From: an uncultured Oscillospiraceae bacterium
GTDB taxonomy: Bacteria > Bacillota > Clostridia > Oscillospirales > Ruminococcaceae
DNA: 6,205 nt
Reading direction: 5' to 3'
Assembly (NCBI GenBank): GCA_900556525.1
Contig: USOZ01000115.1
Location: 1 to 6,205 of the forward strand
How positions within the stretch are numbered: the stretch's first letter is position 1; each line of letters starts with the position of its first letter. Both the position numbers and the translations under genes were made by a program. Positions 1 to 5,912 of the stretch are shown piece after piece. The notes beneath the pieces were generated by a model, which ran no database searches, had not been told where the DNA came from, and was given only the letters and a program-made list of their open reading frames with translations.

Positions 1-3000
1 GGGAACAGATTGCTATTATTAATTCTTTTGAAATATTATAATTATCTTTCAAGAGTTCATACTCTCCGCCATTAGATCTGTAAAGTCGGAAATACTGTGT
101 ATCGGGATCCGGATATCCCCACATCACCTCAATATATCCTTCATTTACTTCAAGCGAAATTGGCTCGGGAGTTTCGGGCAGGGCGTTGCATATTGTAATT
201 TTTGCGACGCTGTTCTTGCTTTCAAAAGACTTATTTCCGGTCTCGTCATACGCAAAAGCCTTTATGTACAGTTCCCCGTCCGAAAACTTTTTCGTATCAA
301 GCGTATAGTTTACAGAGAATTTTCTGCTTCGCGAAGTGTTTTTTATTACCGCCGCTTCCGTCCAGTCTGAATTATCAGCTGAAATCATGATGCTGATTTC
401 CGAAACAGCAATATTGTCCTGTGCTGTAATTGTAAAATCAACAATTCCCGAATATTTTCCGTCTCCCGGAACTATCGTGGAAATCGAAGGCGCTTGCGTA
501 TCGGATGAACAAAAAGCCGCTGTCTCGCTCGGCTGAGAAGCATTCCCGCCCTCGTCATATGCAATAACATAATATTCATATTGTTCTGAAACAGATAAAC
601 CCGAATCCGTAAACGAAGTTGCTGTTGTTTTCTTTAAAATAATACCATTTCTATATATCTCATAATATGAAATGTCATTTTCTTCACTAGTCCACTTCAG
701 CAAAACTGATGTTTCGGATATGGTTTCAAGTGACAAGTCGGGTGCTAAGGGGGGCTCGTTGTCAACTGTAACGCTGTTTCTGATATTAGAAAGATTGTCT
801 GCGTCGTCAAATGCTCTTACATAATAAATATGGATACCCGGCTCTGCCGTTTTATCAAGATAGCTCAGTCCGGTAGCGGTTCCGATGCATTCGTCATCTC
901 TGTATATCTTGTATCCCGCAAGATTCGGAGAAGAGGACGCAGACCATGTCAATCTTACGCCTTCTTTAATTATCTCGGCTTTCAGGTTAGTCGGAGCCGT
1001 CGGAGCACTTGATGACGATACCGTTGATACGGTAAGCGAGTTGCTCTTCTCCGATATATTAAGCTCAACGTCATACGCCTGAACAAAGTATTGATACACG
1101 GTATCGGATTTTAATTTTTCATGAGTATATGAAAGTGCATTTACATCTGCAATTTTCTTACCGTTGCAATAAACATAGTAGCCGCAGACAGCAACATTAT
1201 CCGTGCTTTTATCCCACTTCAGCACAACGGCAGATGAAGTTACCCTTGTGGCGCACAAATTCTGCGGTGCGGACGGCGCGTCCTTATCCGTATCGTTTTC
1301 TATAAGTTTATTCCAAAGAGGAGTTCTGCTGAATTGATATCCTTTATCAAGGCTCTTGCTTATTTCAAGAATGTTAAACTGAGACTGCTGTGAATCAAAA
1401 GTCACCACCTGCTTGCCCTCGCCGCTTAAGATCACCTTGTGGTTTCCGCTTGCCGAGAAGTTTTCGCCGGAACTGTTGGTTATCTGTGTGAAATTGCCCT
1501 TGACTTCAAGAACGCCTTCGGTCAGATATCCCTTGTGGCTGTAGTTCTGACCGGCTGTGAAATCTCCTCCCACAAGAACATAGCTGTTCGCCGTTGTCAT
1601 CTTAAGATATCCATAGGTTGCTCTGTCCGACGGGAAAGAATAATCCCCGTCGATCAGCAGCTGCCCGCCATTGACGTTCATAGTTCCGCTCGTCTGCGTA
1701 ACATTTCCGCTAACTTTCAGCGTTCCGCCTCCGAGATCAAGCGTTCCGCCTGATAACGACAGATTCTCAACGCTCAGTGTATTTCCGTTAAGGGAGAGCG
1801 TCCCGGAGGTGAGGTAAAGGGTGCCGTTTATCGTCTCATCGCCGGAAAGCGTACGTTTTTCATCTACACAAAGATTCCCGTCCCATGTTCCGTTTTCAAG
1901 CGTGCCTGTCGAAGCAAGGTATATCTTGTTCTTTGTGAAAACCGAGTTTTCATTTGACAGAACGCCGCTGACCCAGATATTCTGCTTCAGCTCTATTCCC
2001 GCCGCCGAAGTGTTTTTCAGCTGCAGATTATTGAAATGAGAATAACCCGAGTTTGAATATTGAAGAGTTACTGTCTGCTTTTCCTCGCCGTTAAAAACAG
2101 TCGTGTGATTTCCCGAAGTGAAAAAGTTGCTGTAAGAACCGTTTTTCTGCGTGAAATCGCCTCCGACCGTCAGTGTTCCCGCTGTAAGCAGACCTTGATG
2201 CGATTTTGTTGACTGCATAACAAAGCTGCCGGATACCGTAACCGTATCAGCCTCGTTTGTCATATTCAGAACGCCGTTGCTGCCTCCGCCGGCTGCGGAC
2301 TGAATTTTGTAATCGCCCAGAATATTCAGGCTGCCTCCGTTTACCGTAATTGTTCCGTCGGTATGCGTCAGATTTCCTCCGACAGTAAGCGAATGTCCGT
2401 TAAGGTCAAGGGTTCCTCCGGAGAGGATCATGTCGCCTGTTATCTCTTCGTCCGCTTCAAGAGTCCAGCCTGTCCGCGATCCATCGGCATATGTGAACAC
2501 ACAGCCGTTTGACTCAAATTTGTCGCATGACGGAGTCTTTGAAAACTCAACGCCTTCATCGGAATAATTTTTGAGTTCAAGCGTTGCAAAATGCGCGTCA
2601 ATGCTCTGCAATGACACCACCTGCTTGCCCTCACCGCTTAAGATCACCTTGTGGTTTCCGCTTGCCGAGAAGTTTTCGCCGGAACTGTTGGTTATCTGTG
2701 TGAAATTGCCCTTGACTTCAAGAACGCCTTCGGTCAGATATCCCTTGTGGCTGTAGTTCTGACCGGCTGTGAAATCTCCTCCCACAAGAACATAGCTGTT
2801 CGCCGTTGTCATCTTAAGATATCCATAGGTTGCTCTGTCCGACGGGAAAGAATAATCCCCGTCGATCAGCAGCTGCCCGCCATTGACGTTCATAGTTCCG
2901 CTCGTCTGCGTAACATTTCCGCTAACTTTCAGCGTTCCGCCTCCGAGATCAAGCGTTCCGCCTGATAACGACAGATTCTCAACGCTCAGTGTATTTCCGT

Positions 3001-3445
3001 TAAGGGAGAGCGTCCCGGAGGTGAGGTAAAGGGTGCCTGCTGCAGCATCATTATAAATGTTTTTATCGCTGTTTATATACAAATTGGTATGTATTATTTG
3101 CGAACCCTCAGCAACAAGTTCATCATTTATGACGCTGAAAGCCCGTATATCTATACTATATTCCGACCCTTCACGCATATCTGTAAATTTGTATGTAAGA
3201 TTATTGTACTTCTCCGTAACTATTTCGCCGTTTAATCTTATTTCATACACACAGTCTGCAACTTCGTTCCAGGAAATTACAGCAGATGTGTCATAAATTT
3301 CATTTACAGCAATTTCAACAGTATTTTCAGATATTTGCGACTCAGTTGCAAAATCAACATTGAAATTTTCATCTGCGCTTACCGACAGCGTATTCCAAAG
3401 CATTGTTACCGCTGCTAAGAGAGAGATTATTTTCTTTCCTTTCAT
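1..3445 (-). CDS. Large secreted fibronectin III / beta-solenoid-repeat surface protein (partial, C-terminus outside window)
   Basis: The frame stays open from an ATG at 3445 to the window edge (last whole codon 4-2), giving 1148 residues without a stop. Residues 1-24 form a signal peptide: Lys-rich start, hydrophobic core ISLLAAVTMLW and a likely cut after SVSA. About 40-120 is a fibronectin III-like domain (AVISW, YEIRLNG, YSIDIRAF). Residues 137-680 hold three units rich in GGTLxLxGxTLxVxGN, likely a parallel beta-solenoid. About 724-895 and 900-978 carry three fibronectin III domains (APSAPQNL, APTAPTNLKA, EPPLAPDLS, each with LxWxxS and YxxYVxAYD). About 984-1083 resembles an Ig-like domain (QAPSISTIVPGDG, AYDETGNKS), and another fibronectin III begins near 1087. 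No catalytic domain or anchor is visible. The start has AAAGG 12 nt upstream. Such proteins are extracellular and adhesive or carbohydrate-associated; relatives can end in RHS/YD repeats, but that end is not seen. The open frame and modules are observed; the role is inferred. Confidence 0.9.
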   Translation of the reverse strand, partial: MKGKKIISLLAAVTMLWNTLSVSADENFNVDFATESQISENTVEIAVNEIYDTSAVISWNEVADCVYEIRLNGEIVTEKYNNLTYKFTDMREGSEYSIDIRAFSVINDELVAEGSQIIHTNLYINSDKNIYNDAAAGTLYLTSGTLSLNGNTLSVENLSLSGGTLDLGGGTLKVSGNVTQTSGTMNVNGGQLLIDGDYSFPSDRATYGYLKMTTANSYVLVGGDFTAGQNYSHKGYLTEGVLEVKGNFTQITNSSGENFSASGNHKVILSGEGKQVVSLQSIDAHFATLELKNYSDEGVEFSKTPSCDKFESNGCVFTYADGSRTGWTLEADEEITGDMILSGGTLDLNGHSLTVGGNLTHTDGTITVNGGSLNILGDYKIQSAAGGGSNGVLNMTNEADTVTVSGSFVMQSTKSHQGLLTAGTLTVGGDFTQKNGSYSNFFTSGNHTTVFNGEEKQTVTLQYSNSGYSHFNNLQLKNTSAAGIELKQNIWVSGVLSNENSVFTKNKIYLASTGTLENGTWDGNLCVDEKRTLSGDETINGTLYLTSGTLSLNGNTLSVENLSLSGGTLDLGGGTLKVSGNVTQTSGTMNVNGGQLLIDGDYSFPSDRATYGYLKMTTANSYVLVGGDFTAGQNYSHKGYLTEGVLEVKGNFTQITNSSGENFSASGNHKVILSGEGKQVVTFDSQQSQFNILEISKSLDKGYQFSRTPLWNKLIENDTDKDAPSAPQNLCATRVTSSAVVLKWDKSTDNVAVCGYYVYCNGKKIADVNALSYTHEKLKSDTVYQYFVQAYDVELNISEKSNSLTVSTVSSSSAPTAPTNLKAEIIKEGVRLTWSASSSPNLAGYKIYRDDECIGTATGLSYLDKTAEPGIHIYYVRAFDDADNLSNIRNSVTVDNEPPLAPDLSLETISETSVLLKWTSEENDISYYEIYRNGIILKKTTATSFTDSGLSVSEQYEYYVIAYDEGGNASQPSETAAFCSSDTQAPSISTIVPGDGKYSGIVDFTITAQDNIAVSEISIMISADNSDWTEAAVIKNTSRSRKFSVNYTLDTKKFSDGELYIKAFAYDETGNKSFESKNSVAKITICNALPETPEPISLEVNEGYIEVMWGYPDPDTQYFRLYRSNGGEYELLKDNYNISKELIIAICS
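1403..1825 (-). repeat. Near-identical 423-bp internal repeat, copy 2 (residues 541-681)
   Basis: This is the second copy of the 423-bp tract, at an offset of exactly 1212 bp (404 codons) from 2615..3037. The only mismatch is g1421 versus a2633, 19 bp inside the lower-coordinate edge, and it is silent. Beyond the tract both sides diverge at once: this copy continues as TFDSQQSQFNILEISK, the other as SLQSIDAHFATLELKN. Those two continuations are recognisably related as protein but not as DNA, so the end of the identity tract is sharp. Confidence 0.97.
1826..2440 (-). repeat. Diverged middle repeat unit of the surface protein (residues 336-540)
   Basis: Residues 336-540 lie between the two near-identical copies and repeat the same plan with different sequence. 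LSGGTLDLNGHSLTVGGNL matches LSGGTLDLGGGTLKVSGNV, and ITVNGGSLNILGDYKI matches MNVNGGQLLIDGDYSF. GVLNMTNEADTVTVSGSF matches GYLKMTTANSYVLVGGDF, and FFTSGNHTTVFNGEEKQTV matches FSASGNHKVILSGEGKQVV. An added stretch (about 480-540, KNTSAAGIELKQNIWVSGVL onward) links it to the third unit. The unit shows how far ordinary family members drift, and so makes the identity of the flanking copies stand out. Confidence 0.8.
2615..3037 (-). repeat. Near-identical 423-bp internal repeat, copy 1 (residues 137-277)
   Basis: This tract matches 1403..1825 base for base over 423 bp except at 2633 (a here, g at 1421). The difference falls in the third base of a Gly codon (GGT versus GGC) and is silent. It encodes residues 137-277, from GTLYLTSG to GEGKQVV, exactly 141 codons, so both copies share one reading frame. 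Just upstream in reading order the coding sequence is visibly A+T-richer and non-repetitive, so 3037/3038 is a sharp junction. The near-identity points to recent duplication or gene conversion. Confidence 0.97.
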
Positions 3446-3457
3446 AACTCATTTCAA

Positions 3458-3520
3458 CCTTTCACATTTAATGGTTCATATCTTTTAACGATTTACTGCA
3501 GTACAATAAACCAATTATAT
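3458..3520 (-). promoter_or_regulatory. Possible promoter -10 and ribosome binding site of the surface-protein gene
   Basis: Read on the minus strand, TATAAT lies at 3519-3514 in an A+T-rich leader and would be a good -10. The nearest good -35-like hexamer, TTGACT at 3547-3542, is 22 bp away, which is too far. Promoter assignment is therefore weak, or the promoter depends on an activator. AAAGG at 3462-3458 is the only Shine-Dalgarno-like stretch, 12 nt from the ATG, slightly long but usable. A perfect 10-bp palindrome TACTGCAGTA (3494-3503) lies in the predicted leader. Confidence 0.35.
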
Positions 3521-3597
3521 GATGTAAAACTTTTCTACAAAAGTCAACATATATCTAACAAAATGTATCAAAATCGTGACTAAATGTCTTTTTCGTG

Positions 3598-3631
3598 AAA
3601 AAAGTTACAAATTTCAACGCGTTTTTGTTAC
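3598..3631 (-). terminator. Weak rho-independent terminator after the relaxase gene
   Basis: Immediately after the relaxase stop, the minus strand reads GTAACAAA, then an AACGCGTT centre, then TTTGTAAC and six T. The arms pair 8 bp with one A-A mismatch and are A+T-rich, so the stem is weak, but its position and T-run fit termination of the mobilization operon. A second small A+T hairpin (CTTTTT/AAAAAG) overlaps the T-run and continues toward about 3588. Confidence 0.45.
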
Positions 3632-3632
3632 C

Positions 3633-4811
3633 TCACCGCTCTGCCTCATCCTCAATCTCATCCGCCTTATCAAACCTCATTGCAACCGCGCTGTCAAAAC
3701 GATTGGCGTAGGTATTCCGTTTTGTCCGAATTGATTTTGAATCATCTGAAAATGCTTTTTTGGGATATGTTTTTTGCTTCGAGCTCTGCTCATCTTCCTC
3801 CGTTTCATCATAAGCATCTGCGAGGATCTGCCGTATATCCTCATTCACATTCACGACCGGTGCGGCAAGCGTAACTGTCGGCACCGGCGTTTCTTTCGGC
3901 TTTGATTTTTCTTCTTTCGGCGATTGCTTTTTGATAATTTCAGGCTCAGAAGCGCTTTCGAAATCCATGTCTTTGATTTGATTATTGCTGCTTTCATAAT
4001 CATTGAGATATTCCTCAAGAGCCTGCGGCCCGAAGCCTGTTCCTAACTTGTATGAACGCGCTTTCAGGCTGCGGTTCGGAAGTCTTGCAGACTTTGGAAT
4101 ATGCGCGGTCTCAATAAGCTCGTAGGTATAGTATTCGCCGTATTTTTTGCTGCATTTTCTTGTCGCATTGATTCCGTTTTCATTCAGTTTAATTCTAAAA
4201 TCGTCCTCGCTTGTTGACGCTTTCATTGCCGCAGCGACCCGTTCGCGTATATCATCCTTGTAAGAATATTCGCCGTTCTGTCGTTTGGCGCGCTCCGTCT
4301 GAGTGAGCTTTTCGTGCCTGCCGCCTCCGCAATCGAGATTGGTGTACCGAGCGGTGATCTCGTCCGTCCACGTCATGATTTTCGGCTGATAATACTGCTC
4401 CTTTTTGCAGCCCTTGCCATCAACCATGGACACATCGCTCACAAGGATATGATTGTGCACGCAGCCGCCTTTGCCGTCCGTTTGTGTACAGACAACTGCC
4501 TGTCTGCCGGGATAATGTTCATCAACAAGAGCTTGTCCCAACTCATTTGCTTTTAAAATATCAGCGTGATTTTCTGGGTCAAATTCATTTTTTGAAAACG
4601 ACTGTACAATACGAATTATCTGCGTTTTGTGATTAACTCTGGCTCTGTTCCAGTATTTTTCAAACTGAATAAAAATCGGTATTTTATTGTTGAGTTTTAT
4701 ATATGTAACCGCTTCATTTCGATTGACAGCGCCGTTATGCCCGCTGCCGTTCAGCGCGTATGCGATTGCTGCCGCGCCGTTTGCCGTTCTGGTCACTCTT
4801 GTATAAGCCAT
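3633..4811 (-). CDS. MOBP-like relaxase / mobilization nuclease
   Basis: A 392-aa protein expected to nick oriT, bind the 5' end covalently through a tyrosine and lead the strand during conjugative transfer. The metal-binding signature is VCTQTDGKGGCVHNHILVSD (residues 107-126), with H119 and H121 in the HNH triplet and D112 matching the HxD...HxH motif III of MOBP relaxases. The first His of that motif is Gln110 here. AIAYALNG with Tyr18 is the likeliest catalytic motif; Tyr3 and Tyr37 are alternatives. Residues 140-260 carry conserved-looking segments (WTDEITARYTNLDCGGG, TQTERAKR). About 271-392 is Lys/Glu-rich and probably disordered, with no primase or helicase domain. The ATG has GGAGG 7 nt upstream (4823-4819) and lies inside the 3' end of the accessory gene (19-nt overlap), implying translational coupling. 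The length suits relaxases of small mobilizable elements. Family assignment is firm; the exact MOBP subclass is not settled. Confidence 0.9.
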   Translation of the reverse strand: MAYTRVTRTANGAAAIAYALNGSGHNGAVNRNEAVTYIKLNNKIPIFIQFEKYWNRARVNHKTQIIRIVQSFSKNEFDPENHADILKANELGQALVDEHYPGRQAVVCTQTDGKGGCVHNHILVSDVSMVDGKGCKKEQYYQPKIMTWTDEITARYTNLDCGGGRHEKLTQTERAKRQNGEYSYKDDIRERVAAAMKASTSEDDFRIKLNENGINATRKCSKKYGEYYTYELIETAHIPKSARLPNRSLKARSYKLGTGFGPQALEEYLNDYESSNNQIKDMDFESASEPEIIKKQSPKEEKSKPKETPVPTVTLAAPVVNVNEDIRQILADAYDETEEDEQSSKQKTYPKKAFSDDSKSIRTKRNTYANRFDSAVAMRFDKADEIEDEAER

Positions 4812-5296
4812 GAAAGGTCCTCCAGTTTATCAGCCGCCAACTCAAAACGCGCCAGTAAATCGAGCAGTTCTTCTTTGCTAAGGCAGGCTTTTTCAGCCTC
4901 GGATTTTGCTTTTCGATACTCTTCTCTCGCTTCGTATTTAACAATGTAACTGACGCCTTTGCCCGCGATGGCGGATTCATATTTTTTCTCTGCATTTTTC
5001 AGCCTCAGCTCTTGATTGTAGTTGACTCCGATACGCCTTATATTATTCAGAATTAGCCTAGTTTCATCCAAAATTTCCATTGCGGCAGTGTGTATTTTAT
5101 CAGCCTGTTCGCGATCGATGTACCTGATTCCGCCCAGATAATCGCTAAGCCTTTTTTCAACAGCGAGCCTGATAACAAACGCCATGCTCACGTTGTATTC
5201 ACGAGCCAGTCCGACAAGCGAATTGTACGTTTCCGAAGGCAAACTGACGCTCATGCGAACCATATTTTCGCACCTGTCGCCGTCATTGTAAACCAT
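4793..5296 (-). CDS. MobC-like relaxosome accessory protein with ribbon-helix-helix N-terminus
   Basis: A 167-aa protein. Residues 13-54 read as a ribbon-helix-helix DNA-binding fold: strand VRMSVSL, helix PSETYNSLVGLAREY, turn NVS, helix MAFVIRLAVEKRLSDYL. Residues 83-101 (LNNIRRIGVNYNQELRLKN) match the 'N-x-I-G-x-N-x-NQ' core of MobC accessory proteins, and the remainder (102-165) is charged and probably coiled coil. MobC-type proteins bind oriT and help the relaxase reach its nick site. The frame stays open up to an ATG at 5401, but the ATG at 5296 is preferred: AAGGAG lies at 5310-5305 with 8-nt spacing, the fold begins soon after, and the longer version would read through the inverted repeat. 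The stop overlaps the relaxase start. It may also repress its own operon, as ribbon-helix-helix proteins often do; that part is inference. Confidence 0.82.
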   Translation of the reverse strand: MVYNDGDRCENMVRMSVSLPSETYNSLVGLAREYNVSMAFVIRLAVEKRLSDYLGGIRYIDREQADKIHTAAMEILDETRLILNNIRRIGVNYNQELRLKNAEKKYESAIAGKGVSYIVKYEAREEYRKAKSEAEKACLSKEELLDLLARFELAADKLEDLSWLIQE

Positions 5297-5353
5297 ATCT
5301 GTATCTCCTTTTTGCAATAATTTTAAGCAGACAAACCCACGCTCACAGAAAAT

Positions 5354-5414
5354 GCAAGCATAGGTTTGTGGTGCATAATAATCTAAAACTGAACTGCCCA
5401 AAACCTATGCTTGC
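5354..5414. other. Candidate origin of transfer (oriT): 14-bp perfect inverted repeat
   Basis: GCAAGCATAGGTTT (5354-5367) and AAACCTATGCTTGC (5401-5414) are perfect inverted copies separated by 33 bp. They lie in the 176-bp gap between the first module gene and the MobC-like gene. The right arm is followed by GGGGACAAC, a G-run that could hold the nick region, and an AAACGTTT palindrome lies at 5438-5445. Many MOBP systems place oriT, with an inverted repeat bound by the accessory protein or relaxase, directly upstream of the mob genes. No T-run follows either arm and the loop is long, so a terminator is less likely. I could not match a known nick consensus, so the oriT call is inference. Confidence 0.5.
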
Positions 5415-5472
5415 GGGGACAACATTTCAGCTACGCGAAACGTTTTCCCTGCGACCCTTTCAGCCGAGAACG

Positions 5473-5832
5473 TCAAAACAAATCATCATTCCCGGTACAA
5501 GCGGGCTGCTCCGCCGAAAAGCTGTCATGCTTGCGCTTTTCAGCTTTCGCCGCCTTGCCCGCACGTAATTCCGCAAGCCTTGCGCTGTTTTTACTTACGT
5601 CCTCAAGCAGCGCGGCAAATCCGTCGGAATTAATAATTTTGTTCAATAGAATCCCGACTTCGTCGGTAGGCATTGAAACTATTCTATCGCATAAAAATTC
5701 ATTGCGCATGACAATGCTCGTAATACACTTCAGCTTGTCGCTGATCTTTGCCTCGACAATTGCACGATTGATTTTATCAGCTTCTTTACGGGCTTGTTTG
5801 AGTTGCTTTTTTAAGTCGTTTATTTGAGCCAC
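5473..5832 (-). CDS. Small charged helical protein of unknown function, first gene of the mobilization module
   Basis: A 119-aa protein I do not recognise. Residues 3-35 are strongly helical and charged (INDLKKQLKQARKEADKIN), consistent with a coiled coil. Residues 36-90 alternate hydrophobic and charged positions and look alpha-helical (IVMRNEFLCDRIVSMPTDEV, then GILLNKIINSDGFAALLEDV). The tail from 91 is Lys/Ala-rich and probably disordered, ending GNDDLF. No signal peptide, membrane segment or catalytic motif is visible. It starts at GTG (5832-5830), supported by AAGGAGGA at 5848-5841 with 8-nt spacing. The overlapping ATG at 5834 is in another frame and stops after four codons. It is the first gene after a strong promoter and precedes the MobC-like and relaxase genes, so a relaxosome accessory or regulatory role is plausible but unproven. 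Confidence 0.75.
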   Translation of the reverse strand: MAQINDLKKQLKQARKEADKINRAIVEAKISDKLKCITSIVMRNEFLCDRIVSMPTDEVGILLNKIINSDGFAALLEDVSKNSARLAELRAGKAAKAEKRKHDSFSAEQPACTGNDDLF

Positions 5833-5859
5833 ATTCTGTCTCCTCCTTCTTTAAAATTT

Positions 5860-5875
5860 ATCCAACCGGTCGGAT
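5860..5875. promoter_or_regulatory. Candidate operator: 16-bp imperfect palindrome at the transcription start
   Basis: On the minus strand ATCCGACCGGTTGGAT is a palindrome apart from one symmetric G/T pair. It begins 8 bp after the -10 hexamer (5889-5884), so it covers the predicted +1 region. A repressor bound there would block initiation or escape. The MobC-like ribbon-helix-helix protein is an obvious candidate for autoregulation, but no binding evidence exists in the sequence. Confidence 0.45.
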
Positions 5876-5883
5876 CGAGCATG

Positions 5884-5912
5884 ATTATACATCGATAAAA
5901 CGGCATTGTCAA
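5884..5912 (-). promoter_or_regulatory. Strong sigma-A type promoter of the mobilization operon
   Basis: The minus strand carries TTGACA (5912-5907), a 17-bp spacer and TATAAT (5889-5884): both hexamers match consensus and the spacing is ideal. Transcription should start near 5877, leaving a leader of about 45 nt with a strong Shine-Dalgarno before the GTG at 5832. No other convincing promoter is seen before the two downstream genes, so the three genes are probably one operon. Confidence 0.85.

Noticed and set aside
1439..2965. Identical plus-strand open frames of 104 codons at 1439-1753 and 2651-2965
   Set aside because: They are antisense shadows of the duplicated repeat in the minus-strand surface-protein gene. 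Their identity reflects the DNA repeat, and neither has a ribosome binding site.
4735..4995. 86-codon minus-strand frame spanning the accessory/relaxase junction
   Set aside because: It overlaps both well-supported genes in another frame, has no motif and does not fit the clear Shine-Dalgarno pattern of its neighbours.
5297..5401. N-terminal extension of the MobC-like protein to an ATG at 5401
   Set aside because: No Shine-Dalgarno precedes 5401, the extension reads through the inverted repeat, and the ATG at 5296 has an ideal AAGGAG.
5354..5414. Reading the 14-bp inverted repeat as a terminator of the 119-aa gene
   Set aside because: The 33-nt loop is too long and no T-run follows the 3' arm, which continues as ATTTTC.
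5411..5827. 138-codon plus-strand frame opposite the 119-aa gene
   Set aside because: It is antisense to a gene with a strong promoter and ribosome binding site. Its Leu/Ser/Phe-rich content is typical of a reverse-strand shadow.
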